A stretch of 62,016 bases of DNA from CALRBF01 sp964646465 (lineage in GTDB: Bacteria; Patescibacteriota; Minisyncoccia; SW-4-49-11): NCBI GenBank assembly GCA_964646465.1, contig CAZYEN010000039.1, positions 1 to 62,016 of the forward strand, given 5' to 3'. Positions 8,371 through 16,509 of the stretch are shown piece after piece. The notes beneath the pieces were generated by a model. That model did not search any database. It was not told the origin of the DNA and saw nothing but the letters and a program-made list of their open reading frames with translations. Positions within the stretch are counted from its first letter, which is position 1. Every line of letters begins with the position of its first letter. The position numbers and the translations under genes are program-made.

Positions 8371-9932
8371 TATTTATCTATAGTTAAATTTGAGTTAATC
8401 GGCACTGTTTCAAGATATTCTAGACTCTGATTTGATTTGTTCTTCTGCAACTCAGGTAATGATGCCCTTAGGAAAGGGAATATTATTATAATATTAAGCA
8501 TGATCCAAGTAATATTAGCAAATAAAGATGCAGTTATGCCATTACTATATAGATAGTATGAAGTACCAATGGCACTAATTCCTATATATACAAGATGCAT
8601 CCAATTGAGGTGAATAAAGTTGCCAGAAACTTGTGTTTTAGAAGTTATACTAAAACCATTTTTCTGCCCACTTAATACGGCGAATAAAGCTTGAATATGA
8701 ATCATAAATGAGCTCATAGAGAAGGCCAGACCTTTGAAGGAATAGGTGAAATTACTACTTCTCTGCAAAATGTACATTACCAGATAAATATATGGGATAA
8801 AGACCAATGCAATAATCATACTGGAGTTTACTAGTGGCACATTTCCAGTAAATAAGAAGATAAGTGGCAGAATCATATTCAGGAGGAATACTACTCCCGA
8901 TAAATAATAGCTGGCAGATGCTAAATATTGTAGTTTTTGAGATAAAGATAAACCCCTATTGAATAAGGGGTTATATTTGAATATTATCTCTAGACTACCT
9001 CTTGCCCATCTAAATTGCTGTTTATAATATGACATAAAGTCCTCAGGTGCTAAACCTTCTGCTAATACTTCTGGCACATATACTGATTTCCAGCCTTTAG
9101 AATGTACAAATAAAGATGTTAAGAAATCTTCTGCAATATTAGTCTCACACATACCCCCTGCCTCCATAATGGCCTCTCTTTTCAATACCATATTGGTACC
9201 ACACATAAATACAGAATTAGTTTTATTCTTACCCTTACAAATAGCTCCAAAAAACAATTCTTGTTGTCTCCAAGCTCCTTCTGTTACTAGGTTTTGAGTA
9301 TGATTTTTATAGTATTGTGGTGTCTGTACAAATCCAACTCTTTCATCTATAAAATAGCCCATCGTTTTTTGTAAGAAATCTTTTGATGGGATATGATCAG
9401 CATCAAAGACTACAAAGTAATCACTACTAGTATGTAATAAAGCATTATTTATATTACCAGCTTTAGCTCCGTGTGGTATTTTTCTAGTAATACAATGTAT
9501 GTTTAAATCTTTAGCTAATTCTTCAACATCTTTCCAATTATCTTTCTTCGCTACAAACCCATCATTCAATAAATAAACCTCAAATTTAGGATAAATTATA
9601 TTCTTAGCAGCAACTGCAGTTTGCTTAATAATTTCAATTGGCTCACCTGCTACTGTAATGAATATATCTACTTCTGGAGAGAAAGTTTTATCATATATAT
9701 TGGTACTTTTAGTATCCCAAACTGTTATAATATAGCTTATAATCTGCCATAAATGAAATATTTCTCCTACAATCAGGATGCCATACAGCCAATAATTACT
9801 AGGAGTAATGAAAAATGTTATGAATATAAAATAAATTATAGAGACTAATGCTACTCCAATAAGTAGAGTTTTGGAAGCTTGAGTGTTATCTAGAAAGATT
9901 GTTCTAGGATTATATGCTACTGTATTCTTCAT
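8370..9932 (-). CDS. Cellulose-synthase-like GT2 without PilZ domain
   Basis: 520 residues. Two N-terminal helices, then a BcsA-type GT-A domain with DIFITVAGEP, VVFDADHIPSKDFL, TPQYYKN, AEDFLTSLFVH (ED catalytic) and QQFRWARGSLEI (QxxRW), then about six helices. The motif set marks a processive beta-glucan synthase that extrudes its product. The protein ends after the last helix with a short tail (ends TVPINSNLTIDK). No PilZ domain or RxxxR c-di-GMP motif is visible, so it should not be c-di-GMP activated in the BcsA manner. It lies 10 bp after a GH8 gene, the classic synthase-hydrolase pairing. Confidence 0.88.
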   Translation of the reverse strand: MKNTVAYNPRTIFLDNTQASKTLLIGVALVSIIYFIFITFFITPSNYWLYGILIVGEIFHLWQIISYIITVWDTKSTNIYDKTFSPEVDIFITVAGEPIEIIKQTAVAAKNIIYPKFEVYLLNDGFVAKKDNWKDVEELAKDLNIHCITRKIPHGAKAGNINNALLHTSSDYFVVFDADHIPSKDFLQKTMGYFIDERVGFVQTPQYYKNHTQNLVTEGAWRQQELFFGAICKGKNKTNSVFMCGTNMVLKREAIMEAGGMCETNIAEDFLTSLFVHSKGWKSVYVPEVLAEGLAPEDFMSYYKQQFRWARGSLEIIFKYNPLFNRGLSLSQKLQYLASASYYLSGVVFLLNMILPLIFLFTGNVPLVNSSMIIALVFIPYIYLVMYILQRSSNFTYSFKGLAFSMSSFMIHIQALFAVLSGQKNGFSITSKTQVSGNFIHLNWMHLVYIGISAIGTSYYLYSNGITASLFANITWIMLNIIIIFPFLRASLPELQKNKSNQSLEYLETVPINSNLTIDK

Positions 9933-9942
9933 AGAATTGTCG

Positions 9943-11199
9943 TTATTTATAAGCTTCTACAATATCTCGCTCCGAGAGAGTAGCAAAATAGTTGGGTAAT
10001 AAATTGTTATAGATAGCCAGTCCAAACCAAGCCCAGTTAGTATCATAATAACTCAACTGTTCTCTCCATTGCTGAGTATCTCTATTGTATAGGGGTAATA
10101 ATTTTTGTTCATAAATCTGTTTGGCAATGGTTGGATTGACAAGTGCAAAGTATCCTATATTAGTTCCAATAACTGCAGGCGAGGAACCCTTATCTAATAT
10201 TTCTCCATTGTGAGAGTAAGTATTGTAGATATTCTTATCTGTATTCCAGATAAACAACAAGAAACTATTGTCTTGAGAATATTGTTTCGCTCTATTCTCT
10301 CCATACCATAGATAATCTAAATATAGTCTCCACATAACTCTATGGGCGTCAAAACTATAATTAGTCGTAATATTAGAACTTTCAGGAGCTCTCAGCTCTC
10401 CTGTTTTTCTATCTATAACTACCCAGTCTGGAGGCAAGCCTACAGATTTATCTTTATCTAGAGCGGAAGCTGAGGATTGATTGATTATGTTATAAGAAGT
10501 ATCCACAACTCCTTGCCAATCATTATTTGGATTAATAACAGCAAACATTCTATATGCATAAGGTGCATAGTAAGATGGATTTAATAGAACAGTATCTTGA
10601 TTAAATTGCTCTATATCATTGGAGGTGAGATAGGGCTTACCATTTATTATAACAACACTTTCATCCCATATAGCATTAATAATACTATCTGCTTCCAATA
10701 AATATCTAGGGTCATTCCAACGAGCATAAGCGAATAAGAGAGCCATTGCAATATCTGTATCTCCATCTATAGCTGCATTTTGTCCTCCAATATTATTTAG
10801 TACCCCATAAGTACCATCTTCTCTTTCACCAAATAACCAAGAAAATAGTTTATTATCTTTCCAAAGATTATCTTTTGTCCATTGCCAACTTTTATCAAAA
10901 GTTTCTTTATCATCTTGCCAAACAGCTCTTAACATTGTATAACTTTGGCCCTCTGAGGTGGTTATATCATCTCGTTGTTTATCTAATGTTCTGAAAGTTT
11001 CCTCTTCAATATACTCTTCTTTATAGCCTTCCCATAAGGACTTTAGCATCGCTTGATTTGAAAATATATAGTTATTATTGATTGAGATTTCCTTTAGCCA
11101 TGAACTATTAGTTAGACTAAAAAATGTAATTCCCATCAATATAATAAACACACCTATCCAAATTGTCTTATTGAGTGTACCTAATATACTATTTAACAT
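9943..11199 (-). CDS. Membrane-anchored GH8 glycoside hydrolase (BcsZ-like)
   Basis: 418 residues. One N-terminal helix (about 13-32) anchors the protein outside the membrane. The GH8 signature TTSEGQSYTMLRAVW gives Glu83 as the likely general acid, and AIDGDTDIAMALLFA supplies the acidic residues of the second conserved block. NYSFDAHRVMWR is the late conserved substrate-binding region. GH8 enzymes cut beta-1,4-glucans and accompany cellulose synthases (BcsZ, CMCax), where trimming helps export. It is the first gene of the polysaccharide operon and lies downstream of a 41-bp palindrome. Confidence 0.88.
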   Translation of the reverse strand: MLNSILGTLNKTIWIGVFIILMGITFFSLTNSSWLKEISINNNYIFSNQAMLKSLWEGYKEEYIEEETFRTLDKQRDDITTSEGQSYTMLRAVWQDDKETFDKSWQWTKDNLWKDNKLFSWLFGEREDGTYGVLNNIGGQNAAIDGDTDIAMALLFAYARWNDPRYLLEADSIINAIWDESVVIINGKPYLTSNDIEQFNQDTVLLNPSYYAPYAYRMFAVINPNNDWQGVVDTSYNIINQSSASALDKDKSVGLPPDWVVIDRKTGELRAPESSNITTNYSFDAHRVMWRLYLDYLWYGENRAKQYSQDNSFLLFIWNTDKNIYNTYSHNGEILDKGSSPAVIGTNIGYFALVNPTIAKQIYEQKLLPLYNRDTQQWREQLSYYDTNWAWFGLAIYNNLLPNYFATLSERDIVEAYK

Positions 11200-11251
11200 T
11201 GATTATATATAATAATTGCTATTAAATAAGCTGCATAATTAAAGGTATCAT

Positions 11252-11292
11252 ATTACATAACTTTTGTCAAGAGTTGACAAAAGTTATGTAAT
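11252..11292. promoter_or_regulatory. 41-bp perfect palindrome, candidate operator
   Basis: The 19-bp arms ATTACATAACTTTTGTCAA and TTGACAAAAGTTATGTAAT are perfectly complementary around GAG. Each arm carries TTGACA, so a -35 box points both ways, although the -10 boxes at 17 nt are weak. There is no U-run, so it is not an ordinary terminator. It lies 53 bp upstream of the polysaccharide operon. Confidence 0.55.
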
Positions 11293-11376
11293 TAATGTTA
11301 TTTTATAGCTAATATAAAGGCAAATTTAATATGTTATATTAAATAATTATTACTTAAAAATAATAATATAAAAATT

Positions 11377-11913
11377 TTATCTATCTAAAATATTTTCTAT
11401 AGAAGTTAGTAATGCTTCCTTCTTTTTCTTAACTGCAAGCTCCAGCAATTCATGCATACTACTAGAATCTTGAATAATCATGGAGCTGGCATGTTTTCTA
11501 TGATACACTCCTCCAGCTCTTAATACATCTGGATAATCTCTTTTACAAATAGTAGGTACAGTTATAAATTCTTCCACCTCAAAGATTAATAGTTTTTTAC
11601 TCTCATACTCTACTGTTTTCATATTATAATTAGGAAGTGGATCAAGATATTGACTAAGATGATTATCTATCCAAGTCCTGTCTATACTTTCTAAATCCTC
11701 ACTACTAAGTCCAACTATTAGTTTAGAATCAGAAACCCCAAATATTAACATTCCTCCATCGGGCATATTAGAGATAGCAGCAATGTGTTTTGCTAATTTG
11801 GTTTTATTATAATCATTGAACTTATGCCAATTAAAATTCTCTTTAAAGTCAATATGATTGTCCTCATAGCTTTCTTTAATCACTTTGTCTAATAGCTCGG
11901 GAGTGTATTTCAT
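11377..11913 (-). CDS. Schlafen/AlbA_2 domain protein
   Basis: 178 residues. ESYEDNHIDFKENF near the N-terminus, AAISNMPDGGMLIFGVSD in the middle and VYHRKHASSMI toward the end follow the conserved blocks of the AlbA_2 (divergent AAA_4, Schlafen-type) domain. Such domains occur in bacterial regulators and in some RNA-cleaving or anti-phage proteins. Here the domain is alone, without the HTH or helicase part of larger members, apart from a lysine-rich helix (about 160-167). It is transcribed alone on the minus strand in an accessory stretch. Function cannot be assigned beyond nucleic-acid or nucleotide interaction. Confidence 0.8.
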   Translation of the reverse strand: MKYTPELLDKVIKESYEDNHIDFKENFNWHKFNDYNKTKLAKHIAAISNMPDGGMLIFGVSDSKLIVGLSSEDLESIDRTWIDNHLSQYLDPLPNYNMKTVEYESKKLLIFEVEEFITVPTICKRDYPDVLRAGGVYHRKHASSMIIQDSSSMHELLELAVKKKKEALLTSIENILDR

Positions 11914-12008
11914 ATTTCTATATAATAATTTAACTATATTTAATATATCACAATTTGATTAAATTTAATATTATTCTTCTAGTTTAGTTAAATATGTACA
12001 ATTTTATA

Positions 12009-12037
12009 TTGACTATATTATAAATATATGTTTATAT
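12009..12037 (+). promoter_or_regulatory. Promoter of the orphan gene at 12061
   Basis: TTGACT (12009-12014), 17-nt spacer, TTATAT (12032-12037). The start site near 12044 lies after an in-frame ATG at 12028, which excludes that start. Confidence 0.6.
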
Positions 12038-12060
12038 ATTGTTGCATTGCTCTATTACAA

Positions 12061-12678
12061 ATGGCCCTCTATTCTATTAGATTCGCATCTAAGCCACTGA
12101 ACAAGATCCAGAAAAATTGGGTTTTGTCTGCATACTCTGATATTAACATAATACAAGACAGACTTAAACTAATAAGGCTTCTTATGGTAATTATAGCAGG
12201 ACCTAATACTGATATATCATCAGAATTAGGTGATGTAAATAAGATTTTTAGAAGATGTAACCCTATCTGGAGAAAATCAGTTTGTATCTCTGAGCCAAGA
12301 GCATATACACTATATGTTAATATTGAACAGAAAGGTGTATGTATATTCACAAAAAGTCAAGGACGAATACTTCATAAATTAGGACTAGTCCATACAGATA
12401 GTATTGCAGCTTATAGATTAATGACTCGTCTTATGCATATATTAATTGCAACACTTGAGCATAATAATAGCCCCAATATTCAATGGATTAATGATATGTC
12501 AGCTGGGAGAATTTGTCCCCATAACGAAAATCAAAATACTATATCATTACATAGTAATCTTCATTTACAGGCAGTCCTCATGAATTTACCTAATGTGCCT
12601 TTTACGAAATCTCATCCATCAGAAATTACAATCACAGTCCCACCATCTTGTTATGAGATAATTATCAAGAAAGAGTAA
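12061..12678 (+). CDS. Orphan protein of unknown function
   Basis: 205 residues from the ATG at 12061, chosen because the upstream ATG (12028) precedes the likely transcription start. No family recognised. It is soluble and mixed alpha/beta in appearance, with Cys residues around IFRRCNPIWRKSVC, a repeated LMTRLMHILIATLEH helix, and a C-terminal VPPSCYEIIIKKE. The gene forms a complete unit with its own promoter, a 17-nt leader and a hairpin terminator. The leader GCTCTATTACAA directly before ATG is nearly the same as that of the gene at 55183, and no Shine-Dalgarno sequence is seen. An acquired cassette is plausible. Confidence 0.7.
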   Translation: MALYSIRFASKPLNKIQKNWVLSAYSDINIIQDRLKLIRLLMVIIAGPNTDISSELGDVNKIFRRCNPIWRKSVCISEPRAYTLYVNIEQKGVCIFTKSQGRILHKLGLVHTDSIAAYRLMTRLMHILIATLEHNNSPNIQWINDMSAGRICPHNENQNTISLHSNLHLQAVLMNLPNVPFTKSHPSEITITVPPSCYEIIIKKE

Positions 12679-12695
12679 TTATACTCGACTTATCC

Positions 12696-12725
12696 CACCC
12701 CTCGTAATATACGGGGTGTTTTTTT
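12696..12725 (+). terminator. Terminator of the 12061 gene
   Basis: CACCCC...GGGGTG hairpin, with GTA-ATA-TAC closing the top after a 2-nt bulge, followed by seven T. Confidence 0.8.
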
Positions 12726-13140
12726 AAATAGAGTAAAGAAAACTCTCAATATCCTTATACCTCTCCTTAAACATCAAATACAATGTCTCTGGCTTCTCTA
12801 CTTCTCCGATTAAAATTAACTTTTTATTCAGACCACAGGCCACTCCTGCTTCCATATGAGCTGCCAGTCCTGCCGGTAAAAGTAAAATTACTGTATCAGC
12901 ATTCTTGAGTCCAGCCATATCTTGATTAAAAGTATCTTGATAATGAGTGGAATTCCAAAAATCTATCTCGGACTCTGCTATTTTCATTTGCTCTTCCCAA
13001 GGTAAATCGGGAGTTTCTGGAGTAGCTGGAATGTTGAGAAAATTATAGCAACTATACCCTTTTGATTCTATTCCATCTACAAGTCGCTGAATATTATCAG
13101 CATTCCGTGTACGCCCGATTACCATATAATCTGTATGCAT
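12724..13140 (-). CDS. DUF4406/nucleoside 2-deoxyribosyltransferase-fold protein
   Basis: 138 residues. The sequence begins MHTDYMVIGRTRNADNIQRL and carries NADTVILLLPAGLAAHMEAG, where the Glu of the last part matches the conserved acidic position of the nucleoside 2-deoxyribosyltransferase-like fold (DUF4406 group). Members bind or hydrolyse nucleotides. Some act in salvage and some in phage or defence contexts. The catalytic Glu is present, but I cannot verify the rest of the active site. It follows the DUF218-like gene after 9 bp on the same strand, so the two probably form a transcript. Its 3' end meets the terminator of the opposite-strand orphan gene. Confidence 0.65.
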   Translation of the reverse strand: MHTDYMVIGRTRNADNIQRLVDGIESKGYSCYNFLNIPATPETPDLPWEEQMKIAESEIDFWNSTHYQDTFNQDMAGLKNADTVILLLPAGLAAHMEAGVACGLNKKLILIGEVEKPETLYLMFKERYKDIESFLYSI

Positions 13141-13149
13141 GGTGGTGTA

Positions 13150-13833
13150 TCAGTTATCTAATTCTTTTAATTTTTTATCCCACCACGCCTTTACAATATT
13201 TATATTAGTTTTATTTCCTATTGTTCTAAAATATGCAAATTTTTCTTCAAAAACTTTATGATGTTTCCTTAGATTTTCAGAACTCTCTAATGCCCATAGA
13301 GAATGTTGTAACTCTTTATTTTCTTTTTCAGATAAATATTCCATAGACAGATACCTATTAGGAGATGTATCAAAATCTATTGGTATTGTAATAAAATTAT
13401 AATTTTTATCTAATATTTTTTTAGCCAGAGTGTTAATACGATTTTCTCGTGTTTGCTCACAGAAAATAAAAAAATTAGCTTTTCTAATACCTCTTTTATG
13501 AACTATATCTAAGCTATTCAAAAGATTTTCTAAAGTGGATAGAGATTTATTCTCAGGGGTAAATCTCCAATTTTTTGTAATTGATTCTAAAAATGGCCTT
13601 TCTTGTATAAAGGCTTTAAAAAATCTTATCATTTCATCAGCCTCAGTACGGTCATATGGCTTGAACATATCTGTTTTGCCACCACAGGTAATAATAATTG
13701 GGTTATCGATATTATTTTTTGTTACAATATCATAAATTTTATTAAAAATCATTTTTAAGTAAAAATTATAGTTTTCATCTTTCAAAATATCCTTTGGGAC
13801 ACCATATCCAAAAACTAAAAATATATTATCCAT
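13150..13833 (-). CDS. DUF218 (YdcF/SanA-like) protein
   Basis: 227 residues. Starts with a hydrophobic strand (IFLVFGYGVP) and has NPIIITCGGKTDMF, then YDRTEADEMIRFFKAF and NKSLSTLENLLNSL, the G-G-x-T/EA-M/E-x-S-xxT-x-EN series of DUF218 domains (YdcF, SanA, ElyC). The biochemical role of this family is poorly defined. Some members affect envelope integrity and YdcF binds S-adenosylmethionine. No signal peptide or membrane helix is obvious, so this version may be cytosolic like YdcF. It lies upstream of the DUF4406-like gene with a 9-bp gap. Confidence 0.65.
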   Translation of the reverse strand: MDNIFLVFGYGVPKDILKDENYNFYLKMIFNKIYDIVTKNNIDNPIIITCGGKTDMFKPYDRTEADEMIRFFKAFIQERPFLESITKNWRFTPENKSLSTLENLLNSLDIVHKRGIRKANFFIFCEQTRENRINTLAKKILDKNYNFITIPIDFDTSPNRYLSMEYLSEKENKELQHSLWALESSENLRKHHKVFEEKFAYFRTIGNKTNINIVKAWWDKKLKELDN

Positions 13834-13951
13834 AAAATTATAATTTAATTATTTCAATATTATAAATAATTTTATCATAAATTTAGAATTTTTGTAATTG
13901 AATATAAAATAAATCCCCCTAAATTGTAATCTAGAGGGATTTACTACATTG

Positions 13952-14041
13952 TGCGCAGAAGAGGACTTGAACCTCCACGGTACTTTGTATTTTCCCACAA
14001 GCACCTCAAGCTTGCGTGTCTACCGATTCCACCACCTGCGC
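13952..14041 (-). tRNA. tRNA-Leu (anticodon GAG)
   Basis: Class II tRNA. Acceptor GCGCAGG pairs with TCTGCGC (one G-T), anticodon stem-loop CAAGC-TTGAGGT-GCTTG, long variable arm, T-loop TTCAAGT, discriminator A. It follows rplS on the same strand after 44 bp. Confidence 0.94.
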
Positions 14042-14085
14042 TTTTATTAGAGTTTCGGTTTTACTCTAATATTTTTAATTTATAA

Positions 14086-14496
14086 TTATTCAGCTGATTG
14101 AACTTCTGTTGCTGGAGTAGCTTCAACAGCTTGATTTCTAGTTGATTCTGTAGTGATAACTTTTTTAGCCTTTTCTTTTAGGCGATATTTTTTACCGATT
14201 GCATTTCTTAGGTAGAATAGTTTTGCTCTTCTAACTTTGTTATGTTTTAGAATTTCAACTTTTGCAATATTAGGAGAATATACAGGAAAGATTCTCTCGA
14301 CACCTACTCCGAGTGATACTTTTCTTACTGTAAAAGTAGCTGAAATATCAGTTTTAAGATGCTTAGCAATTACAGTTCCTTCGAATACCTGAATTCTTTC
14401 TTTAGTTCCTTCAATAACTTTTTGGTGTACTCGAACTGTATCTCCAATATTTACTGGTTCGAATGGTAACTCTGTAGGTGTAGCTAGTGTACTCAT
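14086..14496 (-). CDS. rplS: Ribosomal protein bL19
   Basis: 136 residues. bL19 sits at the 30S-50S interface. The family core is clear: NIGDTVRVHQKV, RIQVFEGTVIA, SATFTVRKVSLGVGVERIFP, SPNIAKVEIL and RRAKLFYLRNAIGKK. The C-terminus (about 117-136, rich in Thr, Ala and Glu) extends beyond the usual 115 residues. It is transcribed between tRNA-Val upstream and tRNA-Leu downstream on the same strand, so protein and tRNA genes may share a transcript. The leader is AT-rich with no Shine-Dalgarno sequence. Confidence 0.96.
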   Translation of the reverse strand: MSTLATPTELPFEPVNIGDTVRVHQKVIEGTKERIQVFEGTVIAKHLKTDISATFTVRKVSLGVGVERIFPVYSPNIAKVEILKHNKVRRAKLFYLRNAIGKKYRLKEKAKKVITTESTRNQAVEATPATEVQSAE

Positions 14497-14536
14497 ATCA
14501 TTATCTTATATATTCTTCCCTATAACTTATTTGGGG

Positions 14537-14610
14537 TGGGCGATGTAGGATTCGAACCTACGACCCCCTCGGTGTAAACGAGATGCTCTGACCAGCTGAG
14601 CCAATCGCCC
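14537..14610 (-). tRNA. tRNA-Val (anticodon TAC)
   Basis: Acceptor GGGCGAT pairs with ATCGCCC, anticodon loop TTTACAC gives TAC, T-arm TAGGTTCGAATCCTA, discriminator A. First of three clustered minus-strand tRNAs upstream of rplS. Confidence 0.95.
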
Positions 14611-14657
14611 TTGATTTATAATAAACGAACCTCTCTCTTAGGATAAGCTCATCTTAG

Positions 14658-14731
14658 TAGCGATAGGGGGGATCGAACCTCCGACCTCGGGCTTATGAGT
14701 CCCGCGCTCTAACCAGCTGAGCTATATCGCC
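14658..14731 (-). tRNA. tRNA-Met elongator or tRNA-Ile2 (anticodon CAT)
   Basis: Acceptor GGCGATA pairs with TATCGCT (G-T at the end), D-arm GCTCAGCTGGTTAGAGC, anticodon loop CTCATAA gives CAT. The body resembles elongator Met, but an Ile (AUA, lysidine-modified) identity cannot be excluded from sequence alone. Confidence 0.9.
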
Positions 14732-14754
14732 AATATGAGAAAGATACATTTTTG

Positions 14755-14826
<72 letters not shown>

Positions 14827-14894
14827 ATTTATACATTGCTTATCTATTATTACATATAATTAAAAATAATGCAAGAGTTGAGAGTATTATAATT

Positions 14895-15270
14895 TTATTT
14901 TGTAAATTTAATTTCAATCTCTGATTCTAGCTCTGATTCTAGCCAAAAGCCAAAGGTATCTATAAAGTTTATAATGACTGCTACATAATCCATAGGATTA
15001 ATTAATATTTCTAAAGTCATCCGCATTTCATATTCTTTCTCAGGATAATATTTACTGAAAATACTATAGCATGGGTATAGGTCTCTAGTAAATACATTTT
15101 ACTTATCTATAACTAGCATAGATCCAGTCCTTAATATTCTTTCCATAACACAAATGCATCATTTCCAAATATCTCCTTTATAAGTATTGGTTAATATACC
15201 TTTTATAGTATTTTCAAATGTTATAGTATCGCACACTGCAGAATATAAATAAAAACTAATCTGATATAAC
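14895..15270 (-). pseudogene. Decayed gene fragment with frameshifts
   Basis: Reading the minus strand, good protein sequence switches frame at least twice. One frame gives KLYQISFYLYSAVCD and NTIKGILTNTYKGDI, the next GNDAFVLWKEY, then KDWIYASYR, and the last runs from VFTRDLYPCYSIFSKYY to a TAA at 14895 (ending SEIEIKFTK). The pieces join smoothly by eye, which suggests one former gene broken by indels and stops. Its upstream end stops exactly where the promoter of the secreted-protein pair begins (15271), so that cassette may have cut it. The family is not recognised. Confidence 0.6.
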
Positions 15271-15299
15271 TTGACAAAATAAAGAAAATAATATATTCT
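15271..15299 (+). promoter_or_regulatory. Promoter of the secreted-protein pair
   Basis: TTGACA (15271-15276), 17-nt spacer, TATTCT (15294-15299). The roughly 60-nt leader holds two stems, AACAGCA...TGCTGTT and CGCTC-TATTT-GAGCG, ahead of the ATG at 15368. Confidence 0.65.
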
Positions 15300-15367
15300 T
15301 TTAACAGCATACGCATCCGAGCGTTTGCTGTTCTTTCACTTCGCTCTATTTGAGCGACGAATTACCC

Positions 15368-15688
15368 ATGAAGATCTTTCCCAAGTTTCTCGCCGTCGCC
15401 GCGACCGCCCTTGCTATGGCACCAGCAGCCATGGCACAACAAATGACAAGTGGGGTAATTATTAGGGATAGTGCCCGCACTGGGACATTCCAGTATTCCA
15501 ACACGATTACCAACACGGTTGAAAGCCAAGGTGCTACAAACACCGTCTCCTATGACTTCTTTGGCGGTGTGACTAGCGAGAGCTCAAATTCATTCAATGG
15601 AATTAAAACTGAACTCTTCACCGAGCTCGGTAGCGGAACATTCGAATCAACAGAGTTCCAAACTCTGAATCTCTTGGGTGTTAACTGA
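15368..15688 (+). CDS. Small secreted orphan protein A
   Basis: 106 residues from the ATG at 15368, which begins a textbook signal peptide (MKIFPKFLAVAATALAMAPA, then AMA before QQ). An earlier ATG at 15350 would put five extra residues before it and lies in the leader stem-loop region. The mature part is rich in Thr, Ser and Asn with repeated TNT and GTF motifs (NTITNTVESQGATNTVSY), suggesting an extracellular beta-rich protein. Base composition is far GC-richer than the surroundings. The stop overlaps the start of the next gene (TGATG). I do not recognise the family. Confidence 0.75.
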   Translation: MKIFPKFLAVAATALAMAPAAMAQQMTSGVIIRDSARTGTFQYSNTITNTVESQGATNTVSYDFFGGVTSESSNSFNGIKTELFTELGSGTFESTEFQTLNLLGVN

Positions 15689-16224
15689 TGAAACAATTTC
15701 CCACTTTGATGAAAAGACTCTTCGGAGTTACTTTTTTTCTTGTGGGAGTCACCTCGCCGGCCTTGTCCGGCGAGGTTTCTCCTACAAATGTCACTGCAGG
15801 GAGTACAAATGCCTCAGTCAACGCCTTGAGTAATAGTTCTTCATTAAATCAAGTAGGGGGGAATAACATTACCACCCTTTATGACAACTCCAAAGACACT
15901 GGCAATGGATTTGGGGTAGGCAGAGTCTGCAGAGGAGCAAATGTCTCAGCCTCACTATTTACAACGAGAGCTGACGGCTTTGATAATAGGTCGAGTATTA
16001 TGGGAGGAGCACTCTCATTTACCGCACCTTTTCCAAGCGAAATAGATTCACTTTGCAGACGACAAGCTAGACTTGTAAACGACCAGCTTGAAATCACTAC
16101 CGCATTAGGTTTGGCAAAAGCCTGCTCAGAGTTGAAAACCCTCAATGTACAGGTAGACCTTAATCTTCCTGCCTTTGAAAAACTCAGAGCTTGCCAAGTC
16201 AATCCCAACAAAACTAATCCGTAA
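15688..16224 (+). CDS. Small secreted orphan protein B
   Basis: 178 residues. N-terminal signal peptide (positively charged MKQFPTLMKRLF, hydrophobic core, cleavage near ALSG). The mature protein has a Ser/Asn/Thr-rich first half (STNASVNALSNSSSLNQV), then four Cys (CRGA, LCRRQ, ACSEL, ACQVN) that could form two disulfides and a helix-rich C-terminus. Start and stop overlap protein A by one base, so both are translated from one message and probably act together outside the cell. GC-rich codon use sets the pair apart from its neighbours. Similar-looking pairs occur in marine phage or cyanobacterial genomes, but that is only an impression. Confidence 0.75.
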   Translation: MKQFPTLMKRLFGVTFFLVGVTSPALSGEVSPTNVTAGSTNASVNALSNSSSLNQVGGNNITTLYDNSKDTGNGFGVGRVCRGANVSASLFTTRADGFDNRSSIMGGALSFTAPFPSEIDSLCRRQARLVNDQLEITTALGLAKACSELKTLNVQVDLNLPAFEKLRACQVNPNKTNP

Positions 16225-16244
16225 ACAAGGATCAAGTTTTCCAC

Positions 16245-16275
16245 GAGCCCCGTAACGTACGGGGCTCATTTTTAT
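16245..16275 (+). terminator. Terminator of the secreted-protein pair
   Basis: Perfect 10-bp stem GAGCCCCGTA/TACGGGGCTC with the 3-nt loop ACG, followed by ATTTTTATT. Confidence 0.9.
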
Positions 16276-16283
16276 TTTGTATT

Positions 16284-16475
16284 TTGAAAACTACTTATCA
16301 ATTAAAGTATGCTTTATTACATAATTTGGTAGAAATAAAAACTGATGATTTTGATGGTTTTATTCATTATGATGATATAGACTTCGAGCAGAAAAATAAC
16401 GAAGCAGAGTTAAAAATTATGGAATTAATAAAAGATGAATTTAATTATTTCCCAGAAATAAATTCAGTTATATAG
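16284..16475 (+). pseudogene. 3' fragment of an HD-domain gene
   Basis: A 63-codon frame beginning at a TTG encodes LKYALLHNLVEIKTDDFDGF, nearly the same as LKYALVHDLVETKTGDFDGY in the intact HD protein at 16855. Only the part after the first conserved His block remains, and the catalytic HD has become HN. The 5' half is missing, replaced by the terminator of the secreted-protein cassette 9 bp upstream. I read it as a truncated paralogue damaged by the cassette rather than a working gene. Confidence 0.7.
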
Positions 16476-16509
16476 TAATATGAAAATAAAAAATTTATAT
16501 CTAAAAGTT

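Noticed and set aside
12028..12060. Earlier ATG for the orphan gene at 12061
   Set aside because: It lies before the predicted transcription start, within the spacer/-10 of its own promoter. The same logic removes starts at 54870 and 56383.
15346..15543. Minus-strand frame and 15879-16244 minus frame over the secreted pair
   Set aside because: They are shadows of GC-rich coding sequence. The plus-strand frames have signal peptides, coupling overlap and flanking signals.
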